Of a DNA stretch of 64,000 nt, positions 7,957 through 16,687 are shown in pieces. Origin of the DNA: AP-15 sp963736715. GTDB taxonomy: Bacteria; Pseudomonadota; Alphaproteobacteria; ATCC43930; CGMCC-115725. The position numbers were made by a program, and so were the translations under genes. Location of the stretch: contig CAVTQA010000051.1 in the NCBI GenBank assembly GCA_963736715.1, positions 62,001 to 126,000 on the forward strand. The letters run 5' to 3'. Each line of letters opens with the position of its first letter. Position 1 is the first letter of the stretch. Under the pieces are notes generated by a model. That model ran no database searches, had not been told where the DNA came from, and saw only the letters and a program-made list of their open reading frames with translations.

Positions 7957-9189
7957 TCAGATAATCCCTTCCGCGCGCAGCGCCTCGACTTCCGACGCGC
8001 CAATGCCGAGCCAGCCACCGAGGATTTCGGCGCTGTGCTGTCCCAACAGCGGCGACGGCTTCACCTTGGGGGGCGCCCCGTCGAAGCGCACCGGCCAAGC
8101 CGGCATTTTCACCGCGCCGGTCGTCGGGTGCTGCACCACCTGCATGATGCCGCGTTGGGTGAGCGAAGGATCGTTCATCAGCTCGAGCGTATCGAAGACG
8201 GCGCCCGAGGGCACGCCGGCCTTGCCGATGATCCTCATCGCCTCTTCCTTGGTGTGCTGGCGGGTCCATTGGGCGATGATCTCGTCGACCTCGGCTGCGC
8301 GTTGGCTGCGGGCCTGATTGGTGTCGTAGAGGGAGTTGCCGACTAGGTCTTCGCGGCCGATCACCTTCAACAGACGCGTCCAATGCTCCGGATTGGCGCG
8401 ACTAGTAAAGACATAGACATAGTCGTTCGGTCCGCCGGGCTTGCACGGGTACAGCGCCGAAGGCACGAGCCCGCCGGGCTGGGACCGGTCGCTGCCGCCG
8501 CGCAGCTGGGCCTGGCCGCTGAGCTGCGTGCGCGAAAACGGCACCCGCATGTAATGGACCATCGCGTCCTGCATCGCGACCTGCAGCCGCTGCCCTTTGC
8601 CAGTGCGGTCACGCTTGCGCAGCGCGGCGAGGATGCTGATCGCCATCAGCATCCCGGTGCCGGTGTCGCCGAAGGACGGGCCGGGTTTCACTGGCGGGCG
8701 GTCGCCATAGCCGGTAACGCTGGTCGGGCCGCCCGCCGCCTGTGCGATCATGTCGAAGGCCAGGTTCTTCTCGTACGGGCTGCCGGCGCCAAAGCCCTTG
8801 ACCTGGCAATAAATGATGGCCGGGTTTAGCTGCTTGACCTCGTCATAGCCGAGACCCAGCCGCTCGATCGTGCCGGGCGCCATGTTTTCGATCGTGACAT
8901 CGGCTTTCTTGAGCAACTCCTTGACGATCTCCAGGCCGCGGGGCGACTTCAGATTGAGGGTGACCGACTTCTTGTTTGCATTGAACTGGTGAAAATACCA
9001 GGGGTCGTCATCCGGCTGACCGGGACGCAATCTGCGCCCGGGGTCTCCGGTCTTCGGGTTTTCGATCTTGACTACCTCGGCGCCAAGCCAGGCGAGCGCC
9101 TCGGTGCAGGAAGGACCTGCCTCGAATTGTGTGAAGTCGACGACCCGCACGCCTTCGAGACAATCCAGCTCCACGCCCAGTCCATCCAT
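7957..9189 (-). CDS. Family III (FRC/CaiB-type) CoA transferase, paralog
   Basis: A 410-residue class III CoA transferase closely related to the one at 5633-6847. It shares QFEAG.SCTEALAW, GAEVVKIENP, NANKKSVTLNLK, GFGAGSPYE and SRANPEHW. GDTGTGM puts the predicted catalytic Asp at residue 175, as in its paralog. Both retain a complete active-site region, so each is probably functional with different acyl substrates. A 413-bp intergenic gap upstream presumably holds its promoter. Confidence 0.88.
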   Translation of the reverse strand: MDGLGVELDCLEGVRVVDFTQFEAGPSCTEALAWLGAEVVKIENPKTGDPGRRLRPGQPDDDPWYFHQFNANKKSVTLNLKSPRGLEIVKELLKKADVTIENMAPGTIERLGLGYDEVKQLNPAIIYCQVKGFGAGSPYEKNLAFDMIAQAAGGPTSVTGYGDRPPVKPGPSFGDTGTGMLMAISILAALRKRDRTGKGQRLQVAMQDAMVHYMRVPFSRTQLSGQAQLRGGSDRSQPGGLVPSALYPCKPGGPNDYVYVFTSRANPEHWTRLLKVIGREDLVGNSLYDTNQARSQRAAEVDEIIAQWTRQHTKEEAMRIIGKAGVPSGAVFDTLELMNDPSLTQRGIMQVVQHPTTGAVKMPAWPVRFDGAPPKVKPSPLLGQHSAEILGGWLGIGASEVEALRAEGII

Positions 9190-9602
9190 CTCTCGTCACT
9201 CCTCCCGATGCCGGCGGTCGACCGCCCTCCAACCGACTATAGCGCCCGATCGGTTATCGAGAAATCGGCGGTTTGAAAATTTCGAGCGAGGCGAGCCGCG
9301 ATGTTATGACGAGCGCGTTTTGGGAGTCGAACCGAACATTTCTGGCTGTTTTCGGCGTCCCCAAAAAATATCAGTCATCCAGAGCCGGTTTTTGGCGGAA
9401 ATGCTGGGACGACAACCCTCCGGAGCTTACGAAAACAGCGAAAGCTTTGGCTGTTCCTTCGCTGTTTTCCGCCGTTCCGGCTGGCTGATCCGGTCGTCCC
9501 GAAAGCAGCTTGGGCCCTGGCCAAGGTTACTCCCTGCTTACGCTATTGTCAATTGGTAAATTGTGGTTTCAGCAAACCAGGCCGTTAGGCAGGTTCGCAG
9601 AT
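9190..9602. other. Intergenic gap of 413 bp
   Basis: No convincing gene. Short plus-strand frames here have no coding character. The notable content is a long inverted repeat at 9431-9469 and a third copy of its half-site at 9345-9353. The gap is upstream of the CoA transferase, which reads away to the left, and at the 3' end of the dehydrogenase gene coming from the right. Confidence 0.5.
9431..9469. repeat. 12-bp perfect inverted repeat with 15-nt spacer
   Basis: GAAAACAGCGAA (9431-9442) is followed by its exact reverse complement at 9458-9469. A further GCTGTTTTC half lies at 9345-9353. It could be an operator, or a hairpin terminating the dehydrogenase transcript, which ends at 9603 heading left. 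There is no U-tract. Confidence 0.5.
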
Positions 9603-10559
9603 TCAGCCGTGCTTCCGGTCGCCCGAGACCGGCGGGTCGCGATCGAGCGCTTCTTGCAGGCGCTTCGGGTCGACGCGGATTTCGACCCCGGCGCGCTCCT
9701 CTTGCAGCAGCATCGGCGAGCGCGAGTCGCGATCGCCCCAGCCGCGGTTAAGGGCCTCGCTGAGTTCTGCCAGCGCCAGGTTGGCAACACGCATCGGCAC
9801 GTTGAAGTCGCGGCCGAGTTGCGTGGCGAGCGACATGTCTTTATGCGCCAAACGCAACGCGAAAGCCGCCGGTTCGTATTTGCCGGGCAGGAATTGGTCG
9901 ATCAGCCCGTCAAAAGTGCGCCGCCGTCCGCTGGCGCCCTCCCGCACCGCTTCCCACAATGCCAAAGGCTCGACCCCGGCCTTGACGCCCACCGTGAACA
10001 TCTCGGCAAGCGCGGTCTGGATGCAGTAGCCTGCGCCATTGTGCACGAGCTTGGCGACCGAGCCGGCGCCGATCGGGCCGACATAGCGCGCCTTGTCGCC
10101 CATCGCGTCGAGGACAGGCTTGTAGCGGTTGAAGATTTGCTCGTCGCCGCCGACCCACAGCGCAAGCTTCCCGGTCCGAGCACCTCGCGGCCCGCCGCTG
10201 ACCGGGGAATCGAGCATGTACACGTCACGCTCGGCGAAGGCGGAATTGATCTTGCGAGCCATCGTCGGCGAGTTGGTCGACAGGTCAAAATAGGTCTTGC
10301 CGCGGCTCATGCCGGAGAGGAGGCCGTTGTCGCCGAGCGCCACGGCTTCGACCTCCGGCGGTCCGGGCAGCGAGGTGAAAACGACCTCGGCCGCTTCGGC
10401 GACCGCACGGGGGCTGTCCGCCCATACGGCGCCGGCGGTCAGATAGGGTTCGGCCGCCGATCGACGCAGATCGTGAACGACCAGATCATGCCCGGCCTTT
10501 TGCAGGTTGGCGGCCATGCCGGACCCCATCATTCCCAACCCGATGAACCCTATCTTCAT
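9603..10559 (-). CDS. NAD(P)-dependent oxidoreductase, 3-hydroxyisobutyrate dehydrogenase family
   Basis: A 318-residue beta-hydroxyacid dehydrogenase. The start at 10559 gives MKIGFIGLGMMGSGMAANL, the canonical Rossmann beginning. Further motifs are FDLSTNSPTMARKI, the substrate-binding DSPVSGGPRGARTGKLALWVGG near 115-135, and GAGSVAKLVHNGAGY with the catalytic Lys. Reaction type: NAD(P)-linked oxidation of a 3-hydroxy acid or reduction of its semialdehyde. The substrate is not predictable. The gene for a CMD-family protein lies 37 bp upstream on the same strand, likely one operon. Confidence 0.88.
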   Translation of the reverse strand: MKIGFIGLGMMGSGMAANLQKAGHDLVVHDLRRSAAEPYLTAGAVWADSPRAVAEAAEVVFTSLPGPPEVEAVALGDNGLLSGMSRGKTYFDLSTNSPTMARKINSAFAERDVYMLDSPVSGGPRGARTGKLALWVGGDEQIFNRYKPVLDAMGDKARYVGPIGAGSVAKLVHNGAGYCIQTALAEMFTVGVKAGVEPLALWEAVREGASGRRRTFDGLIDQFLPGKYEPAAFALRLAHKDMSLATQLGRDFNVPMRVANLALAELSEALNRGWGDRDSRSPMLLQEERAGVEIRVDPKRLQEALDRDPPVSGDRKHG

Positions 10560-10596
10560 CTCGCCCTCCCGCACTCGGTTGATGGATCTACCGGCG

Positions 10597-10920
10597 CTAT
10601 TTCTTGTCGAAAACCTCCTTGGCAACGAGGGCCGCGGTCATGGCGGCCGGCCAGCCGGCATAGAAAGCGAGATGCGTGATCACTTCGCTGAGCTCGTTTT
10701 TGGTGAGGCCGTTGTCGAGCGCCCGTTGCAAATGACCGACGAGCTGCTTTTCGCGGCCGAGCGCGATCAAAGTCGCGCAGGTGATCAGGCTGCGGTCGCG
10801 CTTCGAGAGACCGGGACGCTCCCAGACTTCACCGAACAGCACCCTTTCACTGAGGTCGATCAGCCCCGGCACTATGTTGCGAACTTGCTCGCGGGCGGCT
10901 GATGGTTGCGATCGCGCCAT
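10597..10920 (-). CDS. Carboxymuconolactone decarboxylase family protein
   Basis: A 107-residue all-helical protein of the CMD family. It has RDRSLITCATLIALGREKQL and the core ITHLAFYAGWPAAMTAALVA typical of gamma-carboxymuconolactone decarboxylases, rather than the CxxC of the AhpD peroxidase branch. Members act as small hexameric decarboxylases or of unknown role in aromatic catabolism. It is the first gene of a two-gene minus-strand unit with the dehydrogenase at 9603-10559. Confidence 0.85.
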   Translation of the reverse strand: MARSQPSAAREQVRNIVPGLIDLSERVLFGEVWERPGLSKRDRSLITCATLIALGREKQLVGHLQRALDNGLTKNELSEVITHLAFYAGWPAAMTAALVAKEVFDKK

Positions 10921-11151
10921 GGTTTCCTCCTCTTCGATGCAGCGTCGCGGAGCCTAGCACGCACCTCCATACCGGCTGCTATAACTTCCTAACATCTCAC
11001 CCCTGCATCAGCCCGGAACCGAGTTTCAACCGCGAACTCGGATCGGCACGCGAGGAGTTGCGTTCGTCAAACATGGGACAGCCGCGTCCCGAATGGAAAC
11101 TGCCGGCGAACTGCGCGGAGATCCCCGGCAACCCGGATCAACACACGAAAG

Positions 11152-11889
11152 ATGGATTTGGACAAGCTTCAATACCTCCCTCTTGCCCTGCCGCACTTCT
11201 CGTTGCTGGCGTTGATTTTTATCGCCCTCATCGCATGGATCGAGGTGCAGGCATTGCGCTCGGCCTACCTGAGCATGGGCTTGGGCCCTCATGCTGCACT
11301 GCTTCTATTGTTGGCCTCCCTGGCCGGCAGCTATTTGAATATCCCGGTGGCAACGCTGCCTGGGGAGCAGATCGTCTCAGGGCAGGAGATCTGGTACTTC
11401 GGCATGCATTATGTGATCCCAGAGGTGATCAACCGGCCTGGTACGGTGATCGCCGTCAATGTCGGCGGCGCATTGATCCCCGGATTGCTCTCTATTTTCC
11501 TGTACCTCAGAAACCGAATATGGATCAGCGCTGTTATCGCCACCCTGGTGGTGGCGGCGGTGTGCCATTGGCTTGCCCGTCCGGTTCCTGGCCTCGGCAT
11601 CGCGCTTCCTGTTTTTGTCCCCCCACTTTCGGCAGCGGCCGTCGCCTTGCTGCTGTCACGCAGCCATGCGGCGCCGCTCGCCTATATCAGCGGCTCGCTC
11701 GGCACGTTAATCGGAGCCGATCTTCTCAACCTGGACAAGGTACAAGGGCTGGGGGCGCCGATCGCTTCGATCGGCGGTGCCGGAACCTTCGACGGGATCT
11801 TTCTCACCGGCATCATGGCGGTGCTGATCGCAAGCATTTTCGCACCGTCGGAGAGACCGGACCATCGGGCGAGGTACTACCGAGCCTGA
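11152..11889 (+). CDS. DUF1614 family integral membrane protein
   Basis: A 245-residue polytopic inner-membrane protein with about seven hydrophobic segments: LALPHFSLLALIFIALIAW, LLLLLASLAGSYLNI, VIAVNVGGALIPGLLSIFLY, ISAVIATLVVAAVCHWLA, VFVPPLSAAAVALLL, a glycine-rich ISGSLGTLIGADLLNL and FLTGIMAVLIASIFA. The conserved NVGGALIP and the loop GTLIGADLLNL with SIGGAGTFDGIFLTGI fit DUF1614. The function of that family is not established. It converges with the phosphoesterase gene, 13 bp away. Confidence 0.8.
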   Translation: MDLDKLQYLPLALPHFSLLALIFIALIAWIEVQALRSAYLSMGLGPHAALLLLLASLAGSYLNIPVATLPGEQIVSGQEIWYFGMHYVIPEVINRPGTVIAVNVGGALIPGLLSIFLYLRNRIWISAVIATLVVAAVCHWLARPVPGLGIALPVFVPPLSAAAVALLLSRSHAAPLAYISGSLGTLIGADLLNLDKVQGLGAPIASIGGAGTFDGIFLTGIMAVLIASIFAPSERPDHRARYYRA

Positions 11890-11902
11890 AGCGGCTATCC
11901 CG

Positions 11903-13342
11903 CTAGTTTCGGCCGCTACAGTAGCATTGCTGGTAATTCGACGGGGCGACGTTTCCCGATGCGCAACGGAACGCCCGGATCGCCTGCGCCAGTTGCTCAT
12001 CTCCGCTGGAGAATGGAGCCCAATAGACCGGGCTCGATACCGGGAAGATCCTGTGCCATTGCTCGCCCTCTGCCGGAACGTCTGTGATCAGCGAGTAAAG
12101 GTGGTCGAGGCTCGGCAGATCGACCCGCGGTAGGCTCCATTGCCGAGTAAAGGTGTACTCCGCCCGCCATTCCGCCGGAACGCCCCCGGCGGCCGTCGTC
12201 GCCTGCGGTAAGTTCGTCAGATCATAGGTCGTCTGATCGAGAATCTCGCCCGCGGCATCGAAGCTTACAGTCCGAAATGCAGGGTTCTGGCCAAAAATCG
12301 GGCTGACCGCCGGAGTGATCACCGCGAATCCGTAGCGTCCCTCGGCGTCGGCGATCAGGCGGAAATCGTCCATGTGGGTGTGGCCGGCGAAGCTGACGGC
12401 GACGGCATCGGCATAGCGCTTCATGAGAGCGAGAAAAGCCCCGGCATAGGCCTGATCCCACATCGGGATCATCGTGCCTGGGCATGAGCCTTGCCGCAGC
12501 GTCGCATAGCCGTCGATGCCCGGCGGGATGTGATAAAGGAGCCAGACCCGCTCCTGGGCCTCTTTTGCTGCCGCAAGCTCGGCCTCGAGCCAGGCGAGCG
12601 TTGCCCGCCCCGGATCTCCGTCGGCGGCCGACCCGCAGGCGTTACGATAATGGACCGACAGGAAATTGGTGTTCGTCGACAGTATCCGAATGCCGGAGAC
12701 TCGAGCGCTGTAATTGCCGTAGCTCTGCCAGTCCCGGTCGAAACCGGGCCCGCCGGCGGTGCCGACGAGCCGGCGAAGAATTGGGAGAGTGTCGATGAGA
12801 AACGGTCCACCGGGCTGCAGTTCATAGTCGCCGCACTCTTCGTCGTTGTTGCCGAGCGCCGGAAGGATCACCGTGGCCGGAAATGTCTGCTCGAGCTGTT
12901 GCTCAAGGAACTGCATCGTCTTCCGCACGAAGATGCGATAGGCGGCATCCGAATGGTCCTTCGCCGTGGCATCGAATTCCTGGCGGAAGCGGTGTGCGAG
13001 GAAATCACCGGGTATCAGCACGAAGGCCGGCTTCGGCAGTGTCTCCGCCATGTGCTGCAGGGCAGAGCGGAGCAGCATCCAATTGCTGTCCCGCCCGTAT
13101 CGGCCGAGGCTGCGGTCACTGGAGCTGTCGAGCACTGCGCTCCATTGTTCTGGCTCGGCCGCTGCCAACTGATCGACCAGCGAAGGATCCGCCATCGGGT
13201 CGAAATGCAGATCGGACATCACCAGCACCTGTCCGGCGGCGGCCTCCGACGGGCTCGCCTGCTCGCCGCTTGCCGTCCCGCACAGGCCGAGAGCAAGGGC
13301 CGCCAGCACCCCGTACCGGAAGCCTCTCAATATACGCGCCAA
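11903..13342 (-). CDS. Secreted calcineurin-like metallophosphoesterase
   Basis: A 479-residue exported protein: signal peptide MARILRGFRYGVLAALALGL with cleavage near ASG-EQ. The metallophosphoesterase motifs are in order: SDLHFDP (residues ~43-49, first metal ligands), PGDFLAHRF, LGNNDEECGDY (GNxD/E), YHIPPGID and AGHTHMDDF. The layout, with a C-terminal region after GHTH, resembles acid-sphingomyelinase-like phosphodiesterases. It should cleave a phosphomonoester or diester in the periplasm or outside; the substrate is unknown. The upstream SDR gene ends only 5 bp before this start, so an operon is likely. Confidence 0.85.
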   Translation of the reverse strand: MARILRGFRYGVLAALALGLCGTASGEQASPSEAAAGQVLVMSDLHFDPMADPSLVDQLAAAEPEQWSAVLDSSSDRSLGRYGRDSNWMLLRSALQHMAETLPKPAFVLIPGDFLAHRFRQEFDATAKDHSDAAYRIFVRKTMQFLEQQLEQTFPATVILPALGNNDEECGDYELQPGGPFLIDTLPILRRLVGTAGGPGFDRDWQSYGNYSARVSGIRILSTNTNFLSVHYRNACGSAADGDPGRATLAWLEAELAAAKEAQERVWLLYHIPPGIDGYATLRQGSCPGTMIPMWDQAYAGAFLALMKRYADAVAVSFAGHTHMDDFRLIADAEGRYGFAVITPAVSPIFGQNPAFRTVSFDAAGEILDQTTYDLTNLPQATTAAGGVPAEWRAEYTFTRQWSLPRVDLPSLDHLYSLITDVPAEGEQWHRIFPVSSPVYWAPFSSGDEQLAQAIRAFRCASGNVAPSNYQQCYCSGRN

Positions 13343-13347
13343 AGGAA

Positions 13348-14262
13348 TCAGAGCGGGTCCCAGGAGAAAACATCACCAGAGCGGTCGAGCGGCATGAACG
13401 AGGATTGCAGTGCCGGCAGAGCGTGCTCGGCAATGTCCTCGGGGGTCCAGCCGTCGGCCCGATGCAGGCTGCGGATCGGCCGCGGCGAGCTGAAGAGATA
13501 GATTTCGTTCATCCGCGTGCCGAACACCTGACCGGTCACGTCCCGCGCCGCGTCGGAGGCGAGAAAGACCGCCATCGGCGCATTCTTGTCCGGTGTCATC
13601 TGCTGAATTTTGGCGACACGCGCCCGCTCCTCCTCGGTTCGCGCCGGGATCGACTGGGTCATGCGGCTCCACGCCCAGGGCGACAGGCAATTCGACCGCA
13701 CATTGAACCGCTTCATGTCGATCGCGATCGCTTTCGACAGGGCGGTGATGCCTAGCTTTGCCGAAGCGTAGTTGGCCTGCCCCATATTGCCGATCAGCCC
13801 CGAGGTGCTGGTAATGTGCACATAGGCGCCGCTCTCCTGCTTGCGGTACTGGTCGGCGGCCGCACGGCTGACAAAAAAGCTCCCGTTGAGGTGGACCGAG
13901 ATCACTGCAAGCCAGTCCTCGGCCGTCATCCGGTGGAAGATCTGATCGCGCAGCACGCCGGCGTTGTTGACGACAATGTCGAGCCCGCCAAAATGGTCGA
14001 GTGCGGCCTGAACGATCTTCTGCGCCGAACTCCATTCGGCGACGGAATCGGCGCTGATGGCGGCTGCGCCGCCGCCTTGCTCGATCAGCTGCTTGGTCTC
14101 CTCGGCAGGCGTTGCAGACTGGCCCTCGCCGGACAGCGAAGCCCCGACATCATTGATCACGACCTTGGCGCCGGCGCGCCCCATTGCGATAGCAATCTCC
14201 CGCCCGATGCCGCCGCCGGCGCCGGTGACGACGGCGGTTTTGCCTTCCAACATGCCGGCCAT
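13348..14262 (-). CDS. SDR family dehydrogenase (3-hydroxyacyl-CoA dehydrogenase-like)
   Basis: A 304-residue classical short-chain dehydrogenase. From the start at 14262 the protein reads MAGMLEGKTAVVTGAGGGIG, with the TGxxxGIG cofactor motif. VNNAGVL and the catalytic set S (ITSTSGL) and YASAK are present. VVINDVGASLSGEGQS resembles the N-terminal dehydrogenase of multifunctional beta-oxidation proteins, so an acyl-CoA-type substrate is plausible. The C-terminal tail of about 50 residues is longer than in simple reductases. It is followed by the phosphoesterase gene. Confidence 0.88.
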   Translation of the reverse strand: MAGMLEGKTAVVTGAGGGIGREIAIAMGRAGAKVVINDVGASLSGEGQSATPAEETKQLIEQGGGAAAISADSVAEWSSAQKIVQAALDHFGGLDIVVNNAGVLRDQIFHRMTAEDWLAVISVHLNGSFFVSRAAADQYRKQESGAYVHITSTSGLIGNMGQANYASAKLGITALSKAIAIDMKRFNVRSNCLSPWAWSRMTQSIPARTEEERARVAKIQQMTPDKNAPMAVFLASDAARDVTGQVFGTRMNEIYLFSSPRPIRSLHRADGWTPEDIAEHALPALQSSFMPLDRSGDVFSWDPL

Positions 14263-14405
14263 GGCGTGCTCCTCCCAGGATGATCTCGGAGACCCGCGCT
14301 CGATCAAACGACTAACACCGGAGCCGGTCAACTCGGACGTGATCTCGCTTGACTCAGCCGCAGGGCGAGGTCCGACTCCATGTCGACGCTCGAGGAGAGG
14401 CCTGC

Positions 14406-14795
14406 ATGATCGCCGTTCGCGCGCTCGACGGAACCGAGGTCGCCGTCGATGAGAACGCCGTCACCCTGATTGCCGGCCCCTACCCGCACGATCTCGGCCC
14501 TCATACCTATGTGCACGGCGTCGATCGCGGGGTGCTGGTGACGACCGAGGATGCGGCGGCGCTGGTAGCCCGGCTCGGGGTCGATCCGCCATTGGTGAAG
14601 CTGACGCGACCTGACGCATCGCCGGTGTGGGTCAAGAGATCCGCCGTGAGTGAGATCCGGCCGCCACTGGCGACGGAACAGCAGGCCGGAGGAGCAGTAA
14701 AGGCGGTGGTCGTCATCGGCGATCTTCACCAGGCGGTGCGCGAGGATGTGCAGACCGCCATGAGTATTCTAAACACTCCGGCCGCCAATGCCTGA
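14406..14795 (+). CDS. Tandem FlbD-like small protein, unknown function
   Basis: A 129-residue protein. The ATG at 14406 has a strong GGAGAGG ribosome site 5 nt upstream, so it is preferred over the in-frame TTG at 14349. The N-terminal half starts MIAVRALDGTEVAVDENAV and the second half contains LVKLTRPDASPVWVKRSAV near residue 63. Both resemble the short FlbD motif (I.LTRL.G..IWVN...I), so the protein looks like an internal duplication. A final part, AVVVIGDLHQAVREDVQT, also echoes FlbD. It sits just upstream of mnmE on the same strand. FlbD proteins act in flagellar regulation, but no flagellar genes are near, so function is open. Confidence 0.65.
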   Translation: MIAVRALDGTEVAVDENAVTLIAGPYPHDLGPHTYVHGVDRGVLVTTEDAAALVARLGVDPPLVKLTRPDASPVWVKRSAVSEIRPPLATEQQAGGAVKAVVVIGDLHQAVREDVQTAMSILNTPAANA

Positions 14796-14819
14796 GCACG
14801 CAGCGGGCTCTCGATCCTG

Positions 14820-16175
14820 CTGAACGATCCGGCCGCGGAGACGATTTTCGCGCCGGCGACGGCGGCGGGACGCGCTGCCGTCGCGGTGCTGCGCCTCTCC
14901 GGACCGGATGCCCGCAGGGCGGTGACGCTGCTTGCGGGCGGCGTGCCGCCACCGCGGGTCGCGCAGCGGCGGCGCCTTGTGGATCCGCAGAGCGGAGACG
15001 CGCTCGACGACGGGCTCGTTCTGTGGTTCCCCGGGCCGCGGAGTGCGACCGGCGAGGATGTGGCGGAACTCCATCTGCACGGCAGCCGCGCCGTGCTCGC
15101 AGCCGTCATGCAGGCGCTCGCCCGGCTCGGGTTGCGGCTCGCGGAGCCCGGCGAATTCACCCGCCGCGCCTTCCTCAACGGCAAGCTCGATCTGCTCCAG
15201 GCCGAAGCAATCGCCGATCTGGCCGAGGCCGAGACCGAGGCTCAGCGCCGCCAAGCATTGCGCCAGCTCGGCGGCGAGCTGGGTGACGTTTATCGTGGCT
15301 GGCGCGATCGTCTCACCCGCATCCTCGCGCACCTCGAGGCGGCAATCGATTTTCCGGACGAGGACCTTCCGCCGGAGATCGAGGATCGCATCGCAAGCGA
15401 GACCGAGGCGCTGGGTGTCGAAATCGAGCGCCACCTGGCCGACGGGCATCGCGGCGAAAGACTGCGCGACGGCATCGACGTCGCGATCGTCGGCCCGCCA
15501 AACGCCGGCAAATCGAGCCTCCTCAATCGGATTGCGCGTCGCGACGTGGCCATCACCTCGCCGGTCCCAGGCACCACGCGGGATGTAATCGAAGTCGCGA
15601 TCGATCTTGGGGGTTATCCCGTCGTGCTCGCCGACACTGCCGGGCTGCGCGACAGTGCGGATGCGATCGAGCAGGAAGGCACGCGTCGAGCGGTGCAGCG
15701 AGCCGAGCATGCCGAAATCCGGCTCTTCGTTTTCGATATTGCGCAACCCGCAGACGCCGCCGGCGCGTCGGCTTGGCCCGGAACCGACACGATCCTGGTC
15801 GCCAACAAAATCGATCTCGCGCCGGCGGCGGATACCGATCTGTTGCCGCCGGCATTACCGGGCTCGGCGTTGCCAGTCTCGGCGCTGCCAGTCTCGGCGC
15901 TGACCGGCGAAGGCATCGACAGATTGCTGACGGTGCTCGGCGAGCGGGTTGCGCAAACCTACCGCATCGAAGCGCCGGTGCTGACCCGGGCGCGGCACCG
16001 CCAGGCGCTCGAAGAAGCCGCGGCAGCGTTGCGGCGATCGTTCTCCGCCGCGTTGCCCGAGTTGCGCGCGGAAGACCTGCGTCTTGCGCTGCGCAGCCTC
16101 GGCCGCATCACCGGCGCCGTCGATGTCGAAGACCTGCTCGACGTGATCTTCCGCGATTTCTGCATCGGGAAGTAA
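14820..16175 (+). CDS. mnmE: tRNA uridine-5-carboxymethylaminomethyl(34) synthesis GTPase MnmE
   Basis: About 451 residues. With MnmG it modifies U34 of several tRNAs. The formyl-THF-binding N-domain is followed by an inserted G domain: GPPNAGKSSLLN (G1), TTRD (G2), DTAGLRDSADAIE (G3) and ANKID (G4). The C-terminus ends FCIGK, the invariant CxGK. The nearest conventional start, a GTG at 14886, would remove the conserved segment NDPAAETIFAPATAAGRAAVA, which is in frame and precedes it. Translation therefore probably starts at CTG 14820 (or 14817), or the ATG has been lost to a base error. The preceding in-frame stop is at 14793. A short gene ends 24 bp upstream. Confidence 0.9.
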   Translation: MNDPAAETIFAPATAAGRAAVAVLRLSGPDARRAVTLLAGGVPPPRVAQRRRLVDPQSGDALDDGLVLWFPGPRSATGEDVAELHLHGSRAVLAAVMQALARLGLRLAEPGEFTRRAFLNGKLDLLQAEAIADLAEAETEAQRRQALRQLGGELGDVYRGWRDRLTRILAHLEAAIDFPDEDLPPEIEDRIASETEALGVEIERHLADGHRGERLRDGIDVAIVGPPNAGKSSLLNRIARRDVAITSPVPGTTRDVIEVAIDLGGYPVVLADTAGLRDSADAIEQEGTRRAVQRAEHAEIRLFVFDIAQPADAAGASAWPGTDTILVANKIDLAPAADTDLLPPALPGSALPVSALPVSALTGEGIDRLLTVLGERVAQTYRIEAPVLTRARHRQALEEAAAALRRSFSAALPELRAEDLRLALRSLGRITGAVDVEDLLDVIFRDFCIGK

Positions 16176-16273
16176 CCCACCCGTTTCCGCCTCCCGGAAT
16201 TTTGCGGCCAAGCGCCCGCTGTCGCTCGCAACGACGGTTGGAGATGGCAAGAGTGTCAGGATACACGGCAAGA

Positions 16274-16687
16274 TCATTCCGCTGGCGGCTGGGCGAGCGA
16301 CCAGGCAAACAGTTCGGCGAAGGAGGCTTTGGCGAAATCGGGCGGCGGCGCGTCGGCAAAGCCCCGCGCCAGCGCCAGGATTTTAGGCTTGAAGGCGTCT
16401 CCCGCTACGCAATCCTCAGCCGCCGGACCGTCGCTATCGGCGCGCTGCATTTCCGGCGTGTCGGAGAGCGCGACGAGGGCCGCGGCGGCTTCGTCGGCAA
16501 GACAAAGGCGGGTGGCCTGCGCCGCATCGACGCCGGCGCGCGCCAGCGCGCTACGGATGACCGTGCCGATCGCGGCCGCGGCGCGCCATGTGTGACGGCG
16601 GCGGAGCGCGGCCGAGCTTTGCTCGGCGGCGCCCGCCGTTCGCCGCCCCTCCTCCCGGTCGAGGCGAGTATCAAGCAGGCTGGACAT
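16274..16687 (-). CDS. Hypothetical protein encoded with the DUF5681 gene
   Basis: A 137-residue, alanine-rich, mainly helical protein starting MSSLLDTRLDREEGRR at 16687. The start lies 17 bp inside the 3' end of the DUF5681 gene, so the two are likely translationally coupled. No catalytic motif or membrane segment is visible. The N-terminus of this class of neighbour in phage-like packaging cassettes is also short and helical, but I do not recognise a family. Confidence 0.5.
   Translation of the reverse strand: MSSLLDTRLDREEGRRTAGAAEQSSAALRRRHTWRAAAAIGTVIRSALARAGVDAAQATRLCLADEAAAALVALSDTPEMQRADSDGPAAEDCVAGDAFKPKILALARGFADAPPPDFAKASFAELFAWSLAQPPAE

Noticed and set aside
9326..9346. tRNA-like T-arm sequence GGTTCGACTCCC on the minus strand
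   Set aside because: The T-stem pairs only 4 of 5, and no acceptor, D-arm or anticodon stem can be built around it.
12491..13501. Plus-strand open frame of ~336 codons over the phosphoesterase gene
   Set aside because: Antisense shadow; lacks any recognisable domain while the minus strand has five metal motifs in order.
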